Shown in pieces: positions 16,676 through 25,230 of a DNA stretch of 64,000 nt. The DNA is from Aliarcobacter cryaerophilus ATCC 43158 (GTDB taxonomy: Bacteria; Campylobacterota; Campylobacteria; Campylobacterales; Arcobacteraceae). How positions within the stretch are numbered: position 1 is the stretch's first letter; each line of letters begins with the position of its first letter. The stretch is from contig NZ_CP032823.1 in assembly GCF_003660105.1 (NCBI RefSeq), forward strand, positions 372,001 through 436,000, written 5' to 3'. Below the pieces are notes generated by a model. The model did not search any database. It was not told the origin of the DNA and saw only the letters and a program-made list of their open reading frames with translations. Both the position numbers and the translations under genes were made by a program.

Positions 16676-18047
16676 AATTATTACATGCGAACAAAATAAT
16701 AAAATGCCAAAAAATTTAATAGAATCATTAAATTTTAATCAAGGTGGAATAGGAAGGCACAGATGTGTTTTATGTGCATATCAAAATGGTATAAAAGATG
16801 GAGAAAGTAAAGCTTTAGATTTTACAAATGAAGATGAAATTGAAGAGTGTCAGCATGGTAGAAAAGCTTTAAAATCTAGTATTAAAATTATTCATATAAA
16901 TCAAAAACCAACTCAAGGAAGACATAAATGCGCAATTTGTGCATATAATTTAGGTTATGAAATAGGTGTTGGTGATAGAGAAAATGATTTTGATGAGTTT
17001 AACGAAGATGAAAATGAAGATGAAAGTCCAATTTATGATATTACTACTTTTGGAACATCCGCTGATGTAAGAACTATATATAATAGGCTATCTAAAAATA
17101 AATATTATATCCCATCTTTTCAAAGAGATTATGTTTGGAAAGTTCCTCAAGCTTCAAAATTAATAGAATCATTGGTGATGGGACTTCCTATTCCATCGAT
17201 ATTTATGGCAAAAGATGAAGGGAAAGATGAAAACTATTATATCATTGATGGACAACAAAGATTAAAATCAATTGAAAAATTTTATAATGGAGAGTTTGCT
17301 TTAGAAAGTGTTGCTAAAAAACTTTATGGATTAGATTTCAATGGTAAAACTTATAATGAACTTGAGGAGAAATTAAAAGATAGAATAGATGAATATGCTA
17401 TTCAGTTGATAATTATCAAACAAGATAAGCCAGATGATAATAATGATAGCATATACAAAATTTTTGAAAGAATAAATACTGAGGGCACAAAGCTTTTACC
17501 TCAAGAAATAAGAGCTTCTTCATATCATGGTAAATTTAATGAATTGTTATCAGAATTAGCAAATAAACAAAAATGGATTGATTTTATTCAAATGAAAAAT
17601 ACTAGAAAATCACATGAAGAATTAATCCTGAGATTTTTTGCTCTTTACTTTGATTTAGAAAATTATAAATCACCAATGAAGCACTTTTTAAATGTTTATA
17701 TGAGTAAAAATAGACATTTAAAATATAATCAAAAACAAGATATTGAAAATATTTTTGAAAAAACTATAAATATTTGTTCACAATTTCTTACAAAAGAAGA
17801 TATTTGTTTAATAGGAAGTAATAGAGTAAATACTCAATTATTAGACTCAATTTTAGTTGGTATAGCAAAAAATATAGATAATCAAAAATTAGTAAATAGT
17901 GGATATATAAAAAATAAGTTGGATGATTTAAAAGCTAATATAGAAAAAGAAGATTATAAACAAAGAGAATATTGGGAGTCAAGAAATTCTAAAACGGAAT
18001 TTGTAAAAGGAAGATGTGAAATTACTATTCAGCTTTTTGGAGAATAA
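16668..18047 (+). CDS. DUF262 (GmrS/ParB-like) protein with duplicated N-terminal Cys motif
   Basis: 459 residues. Residues 1-110 hold two copies of a GRH(R/K)C-x2-CAY-x2-G motif (about residues 25-38 and 84-97), with ECQHGRKAL between them, probably metal-binding. Residues about 137-300 are a DUF262 domain: YYIPSFQRDYVWK, LVMGLPIPSIF, and the signature YIIDGQQRLKSI near 193. DUF262 proteins in GmrSD/BrxU-type restriction bind NTP through this motif. The usual C-terminal HNH (DUF1524) nuclease is not visible. It overlaps the methylase gene, and the HEPN gene follows after 3 bases. Confidence 0.82.
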   Translation: MSEIITCEQNNKMPKNLIESLNFNQGGIGRHRCVLCAYQNGIKDGESKALDFTNEDEIEECQHGRKALKSSIKIIHINQKPTQGRHKCAICAYNLGYEIGVGDRENDFDEFNEDENEDESPIYDITTFGTSADVRTIYNRLSKNKYYIPSFQRDYVWKVPQASKLIESLVMGLPIPSIFMAKDEGKDENYYIIDGQQRLKSIEKFYNGEFALESVAKKLYGLDFNGKTYNELEEKLKDRIDEYAIQLIIIKQDKPDDNNDSIYKIFERINTEGTKLLPQEIRASSYHGKFNELLSELANKQKWIDFIQMKNTRKSHEELILRFFALYFDLENYKSPMKHFLNVYMSKNRHLKYNQKQDIENIFEKTINICSQFLTKEDICLIGSNRVNTQLLDSILVGIAKNIDNQKLVNSGYIKNKLDDLKANIEKEDYKQREYWESRNSKTEFVKGRCEITIQLFGE

Positions 18048-18050
18048 TTT

Positions 18051-18500
18051 ATGAAAAATAAAATTGAAAACTTATTAAACAAAGATTATTCTCAGTTAGA
18101 TGAAGAGATAACCTCTCATTTACAGAATTATGTATGCATTTTAATATCAAGTTATTTAGAAATAGAAATTAATAATCAACTAACAGAATATAAAAAGACA
18201 CAGCATTTTAAAACACATGAATGTATGAAAAAATTAAGTGGTGAAAAGTTACAAAATGCAACTTGGTGTAAAATAAAACCTATTTTAGGAACTATTGAAG
18301 ATGATTTTCCATATAATTTGAAAAATGCTATTAGTGATTTTGAACTTACAATTCAAGCTATTCAAAGTATTATTGATAATAGAAATAATATAGCTCATGG
18401 TAAAAATATAAATGTATTAACTATTCAAGTGTTAAATCAAAATTTTATTAAAATTGATAATTTTGTTTCGGAATTAAAAAAAATATTTTCTATGTTATGA
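18051..18500 (+). CDS. HEPN-domain protein (RiboL-PSP/MAE_28990-like)
   Basis: 149 residues, all-helical. The HEPN signature R-x4-H is present as DNRNNIAHG near the C-terminus, preceded by a helix with the polar stretch DFPYNLKNAISDFELTIQAI. HEPN domains of this form are often metal-independent RNases in toxin and antiphage systems. A GGAG site overlapping the end of the DUF262 gene precedes the ATG by about 8 bases, so it is the third gene of the cassette. Probably the effector; RNase activity is inference. Confidence 0.75.
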   Translation: MKNKIENLLNKDYSQLDEEITSHLQNYVCILISSYLEIEINNQLTEYKKTQHFKTHECMKKLSGEKLQNATWCKIKPILGTIEDDFPYNLKNAISDFELTIQAIQSIIDNRNNIAHGKNINVLTIQVLNQNFIKIDNFVSELKKIFSML

Positions 18501-18576
18501 TTTTTTGTAAATAAAAGCAAAGAAGCAAACTTTTTATTGATTATGCATGAGCATCTGTTTGTATTTCAAAAATGAA

Positions 18577-18601
18577 AATAGAGGCTAAAAAAGCCTCTAT
18601 T
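18577..18601. terminator. terminator after the aldehyde dehydrogenase gene and the HEPN cassette
   Basis: A 9-bp stem AATAGAGGC/GCCTCTATT with a seven-base loop (TAAAAAA), placed between convergent transcripts. The flanks are A/T-rich on both sides rather than pure T runs. Confidence 0.7.
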
Positions 18602-18612
18602 ATCTTAAGATA

Positions 18613-20109
18613 TTAAAAAAATCCTAAAGCTTTTGTATTAAATGAAGTTAAAATATTTTTTGTATGTCTATAGTTATTTAACATCATCATATGAGTTTCT
18701 CTTCCAATTCCAGATTTTTTATATCCACCAAAAGAGGCATGAGCTGGATAAACATGATAACAATTTACCCAAATTCTTCCAGCTTGAATAGCTCTTGATG
18801 CTCTATGAATTTGATGAGCATCTCTTGACCAAACTCCAGCACCCAATCCATAAATAGTATCATTTGCAATTTCAATAGCCTCTTTCTCATCTTTGAAAGT
18901 AGTTACAGATAAAACAGGTCCAAAAATCTCCTCTTGGAAAATTCTCATTTTATTGTGACCTTTAAAAATTGTTGGCTCTATATAAAATCCATCTGGATTT
19001 ATAGAAGAGTGATAAATATCTCCACCAACTAAACACTGAGCACCATCTTCTTTTGCAATATTTAAATATTTTGCAATTTTCTCTTTTTGGTTAAAAGAGT
19101 TTTGAGCTCCCATTGTATTTTCTGTATCAAGAGGATTTCCAAGCTTAATAGCTTTTACCCTTTCTATAACTCTTTTCATAAATGGCTCATAAATTGACTC
19201 TTGTATCAATGCTCTTGATGGACAAGTACAAACCTCTCCACTATTAAATGCAAATAGAACTAAACCTTCTATTGCTTTGTCAAAAAACTCATCATCCTCT
19301 TGCATAATTGATTCAAAAAAGACATTTGGAGATTTCCCACCAAGCTCTAGAGTTGATGGAATAATATTTTCAGTTGCATATCTCATAATCTCTTGACCTG
19401 TGCTTGTCTCTCCTGTAAATGCAACTTTTTTAACATCAGGATGAGTTACAAGATGTTTACCTATTTTTCCACCCGCACCATTTACTACATTTATAACACC
19501 TTTTGGTAAAACATCTTTGATTAAATCCAAAAATAGAAGTATTGAAAGTGGAGTTGAACTAGCTGGTTTTAAAACAACACAATTTCCAGCAGCAATTGCA
19601 GGTGCTAGTTTCCAAGCTGCCATTAAAAGTGGGAAGTTCCAAGGGATAATTTGAGCAACAACACCATAAGGTTCATAAATCTCTTGAGAAATTGTATTTT
19701 CATCTAAATCAGAGATAGTTCCAGATTCAGCTCTTATAACAGATGCAAAATATCTAAAATGGTCTATAAATAAAGGTAAATCTGCATTTAATGTCTCTCT
19801 TACAGCTTTTCCATTATCAAGAGTTTCAGCAATTGCCAACATTTCAAGATTTGCCTCTACAATATCTGCAATTTTGTTTAATAAAGCACTTCTTTGAGTA
19901 ACAGATGTGTGCTTAAACACTTCAAAACCTTTTTTTGCAGCCTCAACTGCTAAATCAACATCTTTTTCATTTGATCTTGGAATTTTTGTAAGCAATTTTC
20001 CATCAACTGGAGAAATATTTTCAATATACTCACCACTATTTGGAACAATCCACTCTCCACCTATAAAATTCTCATACTGATTTTTATATTTTGGTCTTTC
20101 ATAAATCAT
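18613..20109 (-). CDS. NAD(P)-dependent aldehyde dehydrogenase
   Basis: 498 residues, the standard ALDH length. It contains the cofactor motif IIPWNFPLLMAAWKLAPA, the Rossmann turn VAFTGETSTGQEIM, the general base in LELGGKSPN, and the catalytic cysteine in FNSGEVCTCPSRALI. The C-terminal motif FGGYKKSGIGRE is also present. The two cysteines two residues apart around the catalytic site match ExaC/AldB-like acetaldehyde dehydrogenases. AAGGAG lies 6 bases before the ATG. A 12-bp palindrome and a larger inverted repeat lie upstream, so regulated expression is likely. Confidence 0.93.
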   Translation of the reverse strand: MIYERPKYKNQYENFIGGEWIVPNSGEYIENISPVDGKLLTKIPRSNEKDVDLAVEAAKKGFEVFKHTSVTQRSALLNKIADIVEANLEMLAIAETLDNGKAVRETLNADLPLFIDHFRYFASVIRAESGTISDLDENTISQEIYEPYGVVAQIIPWNFPLLMAAWKLAPAIAAGNCVVLKPASSTPLSILLFLDLIKDVLPKGVINVVNGAGGKIGKHLVTHPDVKKVAFTGETSTGQEIMRYATENIIPSTLELGGKSPNVFFESIMQEDDEFFDKAIEGLVLFAFNSGEVCTCPSRALIQESIYEPFMKRVIERVKAIKLGNPLDTENTMGAQNSFNQKEKIAKYLNIAKEDGAQCLVGGDIYHSSINPDGFYIEPTIFKGHNKMRIFQEEIFGPVLSVTTFKDEKEAIEIANDTIYGLGAGVWSRDAHQIHRASRAIQAGRIWVNCYHVYPAHASFGGYKKSGIGRETHMMMLNNYRHTKNILTSFNTKALGFF

Positions 20110-20127
20110 AATAACTCCTTAATGATA

Positions 20128-20139
20128 TTTGATATCAAA
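20128..20139. promoter_or_regulatory. palindrome upstream of the aldehyde dehydrogenase gene
   Basis: A perfect 12-bp palindrome, TTTGATATCAAA, 19-30 bases upstream of the aldehyde dehydrogenase ATG. Candidate regulator site; too short to exclude chance. Confidence 0.35.
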
Positions 20140-20205
20140 ACACTAGCATATATAAATGGCATTTTAGTGACAATAATAAAAAGAGCTCTTTTTCATAAAA
20201 AAATC

Positions 20206-20238
20206 TATATATTTGTTACAATTTGTTACAAATATATA
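20206..20238. promoter_or_regulatory. 33-bp inverted repeat with an internal direct repeat, between aldehyde dehydrogenase and mntP genes
   Basis: Perfect 11-base arms TATATATTTGT/ACAAATATATA separated by 11 bases. The same stretch holds two tandem copies of ATTTGTTACA (20211-20220, 20221-20230). It lies about 70 bases upstream of the mntP start and about 95 bases upstream of the divergent dehydrogenase start. Likely a repressor or activator operator. Confidence 0.5.
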
Positions 20239-20308
20239 TCAAAAAAGAGATTTTAAACTTTTATCTAATTTGGTTATAATTTCGGCTTTATATTTAAAAA
20301 AAGGGATT

Positions 20309-20854
20309 ATGTATATGTTAGAAGTTTTGATATTGGCGTTTGCTTTAAGTATGGATGCATTTGCAGTTTCTATTGGTCTTGGAATAAAAAATAAGCAAGA
20401 TATAAAAACTATGGCTTTAAAAGCTGGGTTATTTTTTGGAATTTTTCAAGCTTTTATGCCATTTTTAGGATTCTTAGGTGGTATTGGTTTAAGAGAGTAT
20501 ATTCAAGGATATGACAAAATTGTGGCATTTGTTTTACTTTTACTTATAGGTGGAAAGATGCTATATGAAGCATTTAATGAAAATGTAGAAGAAGAGATAG
20601 CACAAGTAACAAACAAACTATTATTAACTTTAGCAATTGCAACAAGTCTTGATGCTATGGCTGCTGGATATAGCTTACATCTGTTTTCTGTAAATATATA
20701 TTTATCAATTTTTATTATTGGATTTGTTACATTTATTATTAGTTATATTGGAGTTTATGTAGGAAGTCGTGGTGGAGAAAAATATGAGAGTAAAGCTGAA
20801 ATTTTGGGTGGAGTTGTTTTGATTCTAATTGGATTTAAAATTTTACTTTTTTAA
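20309..20854 (+). CDS. mntP: manganese efflux pump MntP
   Basis: About 181 residues with six membrane helices arranged as two repeats. Each repeat carries the family acidic motif: LSMDAFAVSIGLG in the first and TSLDAMAAGYSL in the second. The family exports Mn2+ from the cytoplasm. The frame is open to 20213, but the leading part has no ribosome site. AAGGG precedes an ATGTATATG pair, so the start is 20309 or 20315; the spacing slightly favours 20315. A TATAAT box sits about 30 bases upstream. No yybP-ykoY-type manganese riboswitch was recognised. Confidence 0.92.
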   Translation: MYMLEVLILAFALSMDAFAVSIGLGIKNKQDIKTMALKAGLFFGIFQAFMPFLGFLGGIGLREYIQGYDKIVAFVLLLLIGGKMLYEAFNENVEEEIAQVTNKLLLTLAIATSLDAMAAGYSLHLFSVNIYLSIFIIGFVTFIISYIGVYVGSRGGEKYESKAEILGGVVLILIGFKILLF

Positions 20855-20889
20855 GTAGTTAAAAAAAAGAAGCTTAAAACTTCTCCTTT

Positions 20890-21729
20890 TTATCTAAACA
20901 ATAATAATGGAACTTTTGATTTTAAAATCATATTTGTTGTAAAACTTCCAAAAATTGCACTTCTAAATCTATTATGACTATAAGCTCCCATAGCTATAAT
21001 ATCAGCGTTTATACTTTGTTGATAATTCAAAATAGCTTCTAATTTATCTCCACTTAAAGATGAAGTTTCAACATCTATATTTGCATTTTTGAATATCAAA
21101 CTAGCTTCGTTTAAAACTCTATATGACTCATTTTTATCGTTATTTATATTTACAATATATCTTTTTGTATTTGGAAATATTGGATTTTTTACTGCAATAT
21201 CAATTGATTTTTTTGCATAAGAGCTTCCATCATAAGCCATTAATATAGAATTTACCTCTTTAAACTCACTATTTACAAGTAAAATTGGAATATTTAGTGT
21301 TCTAATTAACTCTTCAACATTTGCTCCTATATCTTTACTATTTTCACCATTTAAGCCAATAATTGCAATTTTTAAATCACTTCCTAACTCATCTAAAGTC
21401 TCATACAAAGTTCCATGTCTTTGAAGAGTTGTGAAGTTTGTGAACTCTTTTGATTTAACATACTCTTGCATCTGTTTTAAAATAGCTTTTCCTTTTGAAA
21501 TTTGTTCTTGACTTCTTTTAGCATCTTCATCAACCAAAATCTCAAGTAGTACATCTTTTGCACCAAGACCAATATTTCCAGAAAAATCAACTACATTTGA
21601 AATTTTTGAATGCTCAATTACATTTAGTAAAACAAGAGGTAAATCAAGATTTTTGGCTATAAAAACTCCATAATCACAAACTGCTTTTGAAAAATTCGAG
21701 CCATCAAGGCAAACTAATACTTTATTCAT
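20890..21729 (-). CDS. tandem universal stress protein (UspA family)
   Basis: 279 residues with two UspA domains. Each starts with a beta strand and Asp-containing motif: VLVCLDGSNFSKAVCDYG and SILMAYDGSSYAKKSIDI. The second domain ends with the ATP-binding loop AMGAYSHNRFRSAIFGSFT; the first has a degenerate loop (IIGLNGEN). This is typical of tandem Usps in which one half binds ATP. The gene lies 1 base downstream of the SulP transporter gene on the minus strand, so both are probably co-transcribed and the Usp may modulate the transporter. Confidence 0.9.
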   Translation of the reverse strand: MNKVLVCLDGSNFSKAVCDYGVFIAKNLDLPLVLLNVIEHSKISNVVDFSGNIGLGAKDVLLEILVDEDAKRSQEQISKGKAILKQMQEYVKSKEFTNFTTLQRHGTLYETLDELGSDLKIAIIGLNGENSKDIGANVEELIRTLNIPILLVNSEFKEVNSILMAYDGSSYAKKSIDIAVKNPIFPNTKRYIVNINNDKNESYRVLNEASLIFKNANIDVETSSLSGDKLEAILNYQQSINADIIAMGAYSHNRFRSAIFGSFTTNMILKSKVPLLLFR

Positions 21730-21730
21730 T

Positions 21731-23227
21731 TTAATCTCCTTTGATTACTTTTTCTATCATTTCAGGTTTGTCATGAACACCAAATCTATCAATTATAGTT
21801 TTACTTGCTTCATTTTGTCCAATAACTTCAACAATAGCACCTTCTCTTCTTAATTTTATAACCACTTTATCAAGTGCATAAACAGCAGAAATATCCCAAA
21901 AATGAGCTCTTGAAACATCTATAATTACTCTATCTAAAACCTCTTTAAAATTTATGCTATCATAAAATTTATCTGCACTATTAAAAAATACCTGTCCTAT
22001 AAACTTATAAGTTTTGATACTTTTATTCTCATTATATGAAGTTTCACAAGACATAAAGTGTGAAATCTTATTTGCAAAAAATAAAGAAGCAAACAGAACT
22101 CCTGTTATTACTCCAAGGGCTAAATTATGAGTATAAACAGTTACAACAACAGTTGAAAGCATTACAATATTTGTAGAAAGTGGTAGAGTTTTTAGATTCT
22201 TTATTGAAGCCCAATCAAATGTTCCAATAGATACCATAATCATAACAGCAACCAAAGCGGCCATAGGAATAATTGAGATAATATCAGATAAAAATACGAC
22301 CATAATTAAAAGATAAAAACCTGCCAAAAAAGTAGATAATCTTCCTCTCCCTCCTGATTTTACATTTATTATTGACTGTCCAATCATCGCGCATCCAGCC
22401 ATTCCACCAATACATCCAGAAGCTATATTTGCAACTCCTTGCCCTTTTGCTTCTCTTGTTTTATCACTTGAAGTATCTGTTAGTTCATCAACTATTGTTG
22501 TTGTCATAAATGATTCAAGTAATCCAACAACTGCTAAAGCAAGAGAATAAGGTAAAATAATCCATAAAGTCTCTAAAGTTAATGGAACTTCTGGCCACAA
22601 AAATATAGGTAAAGTATCAGGAAGTTCTCCCATATCTGCTACATTTCTTACATCCCAACCCACAAAATATACAAAAATAGTTAAAACAATAATTGTAACA
22701 AGTGGTGATGGAAGCATTTTTCCTATTTTTGGAATATAAGGAAATAAATAGATTATTCCAAGTCCCACAGCAGTTAGTGCATAAACATGCCAAGTTACAT
22801 CTGTAAGTTCTGGAAGTTGTGCCATAAAAATCAAAATAGCCAAAGCATTTACAAATCCAATTACAACAGCTCGTGCTACAAAACTCATAAGTTTAGCAAC
22901 TCCAAGATAGCCTAAAATTATTTGAATAACACCTGTTAAAATAGTGGCTGCAAGTAAATATTGAAGCCCATGCTCTTTTACAAGTGTAACCATTAAAAGA
23001 GCCATAGCTCCAGTTGCAGCACTAATCATTGCAGGTCTTCCACCCACAAAAGAGATTACAACTGCAATACAAAAAGATGCATAAAGACCAATTTTTGGAT
23101 CAACTCCCGCAATAATTGAAAAAGCTATTGCTTCAGGTATTAGTGCAAGAGCTACTACAAGACCTGAAATTGAATCTGCTTTTATATTTGAGAACCATTC
23201 ATCTTTTTTAAAGTATTTTTGTACCAT
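21731..23227 (-). CDS. SulP-family anion transporter with C-terminal STAS domain
   Basis: 498 residues. The N-terminal part opens with IKADSISGLVVALALIPEAIAF, the SulP signature, and contains about 10-12 membrane helices. The C-terminal STAS domain (about 390-495) includes VIIDVSRAHFWDISAVYALD. SulP proteins carry sulfate, bicarbonate or other anions. The sequence is close to the type found next to universal stress proteins in many bacteria, some of which are bicarbonate or C4-dicarboxylate carriers; the substrate is not determined. AAGGA precedes the ATG. Confidence 0.9.
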   Translation of the reverse strand: MVQKYFKKDEWFSNIKADSISGLVVALALIPEAIAFSIIAGVDPKIGLYASFCIAVVISFVGGRPAMISAATGAMALLMVTLVKEHGLQYLLAATILTGVIQIILGYLGVAKLMSFVARAVVIGFVNALAILIFMAQLPELTDVTWHVYALTAVGLGIIYLFPYIPKIGKMLPSPLVTIIVLTIFVYFVGWDVRNVADMGELPDTLPIFLWPEVPLTLETLWIILPYSLALAVVGLLESFMTTTIVDELTDTSSDKTREAKGQGVANIASGCIGGMAGCAMIGQSIINVKSGGRGRLSTFLAGFYLLIMVVFLSDIISIIPMAALVAVMIMVSIGTFDWASIKNLKTLPLSTNIVMLSTVVVTVYTHNLALGVITGVLFASLFFANKISHFMSCETSYNENKSIKTYKFIGQVFFNSADKFYDSINFKEVLDRVIIDVSRAHFWDISAVYALDKVVIKLRREGAIVEVIGQNEASKTIIDRFGVHDKPEMIEKVIKGD

Positions 23228-23396
23228 CTAGTTCCTTATTGATTTATATATTTTAAGTTTAAATAGAGTTAATTTTATTGTTAAATAAAAGGTGAAGATT
23301 ATACTTAAAAAAATTTAAGCCCTCTTTAATAGATTTACTAATGCTTTTAGCTACTTTTGATATAATCCAAACAAAAAAATATAGGAGAATTTGGTT

Positions 23397-24362
23397 TTGA
23401 GAATTTTATCAGGTATTCAACCATCAGGAACAATTCATATAGGAAACTACTTTGGTATGGTAAAAAAGATGATAGAGTCACAAAATGATGGTGAACTATT
23501 TGCTTTTATAGCTTCATATCATGCACTAACAAGTGTAAAAGATAAAGAGTTTTTAGAGAAAAACTCTTATGAAGCAGCTATAAATTTTTTGGCTCTTGGA
23601 ATGGATATTGAGAAATCAACTTTTTGGATACAACACGATGTTAAAGAGGTTTTAGAGTTATACTGGATATTATCAAACCACACTTCTATGGGGCTATTAG
23701 AACGTGCTCACTCATACAAAGATAAAACTTCAAGAGGAATTAGTGCAAGTCATGGGCTTTTTTCATATCCAGTTTTAATGGCTGCTGATATTTTACTTTT
23801 TGATTCAAATATAGTTCCAGTTGGACGTGACCAAATACAACACGTTGAGATGACAAGAGATATTGCAATCTCATTTAATCATGCATATAAAAAAGATATT
23901 TTTGTTTTACCAACTGCAAAAGTAGATGAAAATGTTGCAACAGTTTTAGGAACTGATGGAGCTAAAATGAGTAAATCTTATAACAATACAATAGATATGT
24001 TTACAAGTACTAAAGAGCGAAAAAAACAAGTTATGAAAATAGTAACTGATTCAAAAGAGCTTGATGAGCCAAAAGAGTGGGAAAATTGCAATATTTACAA
24101 TATCTCAAAACTATTTATGAGTGATGTTGAGTTAAAAGATTTACAAAAAAGATATGAAACAGCAGGTGAGGGTTATGGTCACTTTAAACTTACACTTCTT
24201 GAAAAAATAGAAGATTTTTTTGCACCTTATGAAGAAAAAAGAGCAAAACTTTTAGAAAATCCAATAAAGGTGCGAGAAATGCTCTCTTTTGGAGCTAGTA
24301 AAGCAAGAAAAATAGCAAGTGAAAAAATAAGAGAAATTAGAGATATAGTAGGCTTAATTTAA
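23397..24362 (+). CDS. trpS: tryptophanyl-tRNA synthetase
   Basis: About 321 residues, class I synthetase that charges tRNA-Trp. Contains the HIGH-type motif in SGTIHIGNYFG, the KMSKS motif in [11 protein letters not shown], and the tryptophan-pocket region PVLMAADILLFDSNIVPVG. Two TTG codons compete for the start (23391 and 23397); AGGAG lies 9 bases before the second, which gives the conserved N-terminus MRILSGIQPSG, so 23397 is preferred. A TTGATATAAT promoter lies at 23358-23366. Confidence 0.95.
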   Translation: MRILSGIQPSGTIHIGNYFGMVKKMIESQNDGELFAFIASYHALTSVKDKEFLEKNSYEAAINFLALGMDIEKSTFWIQHDVKEVLELYWILSNHTSMGLLERAHSYKDKTSRGISASHGLFSYPVLMAADILLFDSNIVPVGRDQIQHVEMTRDIAISFNHAYKKDIFVLPTAKVDENVATVLGTDGAKMSKSYNNTIDMFTSTKERKKQVMKIVTDSKELDEPKEWENCNIYNISKLFMSDVELKDLQKRYETAGEGYGHFKLTLLEKIEDFFAPYEEKRAKLLENPIKVREMLSFGASKARKIASEKIREIRDIVGLI

Positions 24363-24411
24363 ATCTATAGTTTTTTAATCTATTATTTCAAAATTTTTTA
24401 AAAGGAGTTTT

Positions 24412-25215
24412 ATGTATCATAAAATTAAAAATATCGTGGATAGTGCATTTTTTTCAAAAATAATTATCTATTTGATAGTTTTAAATGGTATTACAATGGG
24501 TTTAGAGACTTCAAAAACTTTTATGCAAAGTTATGGAGTTTACACAACATTATTTAATCAAATTGTTATTACGATTTTTACAATTGAGATTGCTTTGCGA
24601 ATTTATGTTCACAGAGTATCTTTTTTCAAAGATCCTTGGAGTTTGTTTGATTTTTTTGTTGTAGCAATATCTTTAGTTCCTACAAGTTCAGGATTTGAAA
24701 TACTAAGAGTCTTAAGAGTTTTAAGGCTATTTAGACTTATAACTGCTGTTCCTCAAATGAGAAAAATAGTTTCAGCACTAATTAGCGTAATTCCAGGAAT
24801 GTTATCTGTAATTGCTTTAATGACACTGTTTTTTTATATTTTCGCAATTATGTCAACACAACTTTTTGGTGAGAAATTCCCCCTATGGTTTGGAACATTA
24901 GGTGAGTCGTTTTATACTCTATTTCAAATTATGACTTTAGAGTCTTGGTCTATGGGAATTGTAAGACCTGTAATGGATGTTTATCCTTATGCTTGGGTTT
25001 TCTTTGTTCCATTTATATTTGTAGTAACTTTTGTAATGATAAATTTAGTTGTAGCAATAATTGTTGATGCTATGGCTATTTTAAACAAAGAGGAAGAGCA
25101 AAATATAATAGATGAGATACAATTACAAGATAATAGTCTAAATAAAGAGATAAAAGAGCTAAGAAATGAGATTAGTGAGCTAAAACATTTACTAAAAAAT
25201 CATTTAGAAAAATAG
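24412..25215 (+). CDS. bacterial voltage-gated sodium channel, NavAb orthologue
   Basis: 267 residues, one six-helix subunit of a homotetrameric channel. The voltage sensor S4 has gating arginines spaced by three at 99, 102, 105 and 108 ([13 protein letters not shown]). The selectivity filter TLESWSM falls at residues 175-181, with Glu177 as the sodium-selective ring. The C-terminal helix, about 220-267, is a coiled coil (heptad [16 protein letters not shown]). Residue numbering and sequence coincide with the crystallised Arcobacter butzleri NavAb. AAAGGAG precedes the ATG. trpS is upstream and an AI-2E-family permease gene lies 15 bases downstream. Confidence 0.96.
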   Translation: MYHKIKNIVDSAFFSKIIIYLIVLNGITMGLETSKTFMQSYGVYTTLFNQIVITIFTIEIALRIYVHRVSFFKDPWSLFDFFVVAISLVPTSSGFEILRVLRVLRLFRLITAVPQMRKIVSALISVIPGMLSVIALMTLFFYIFAIMSTQLFGEKFPLWFGTLGESFYTLFQIMTLESWSMGIVRPVMDVYPYAWVFFVPFIFVVTFVMINLVVAIIVDAMAILNKEEEQNIIDEIQLQDNSLNKEIKELRNEISELKHLLKNHLEK

Positions 25216-25230
25216 AAAAAGGATAAACAG

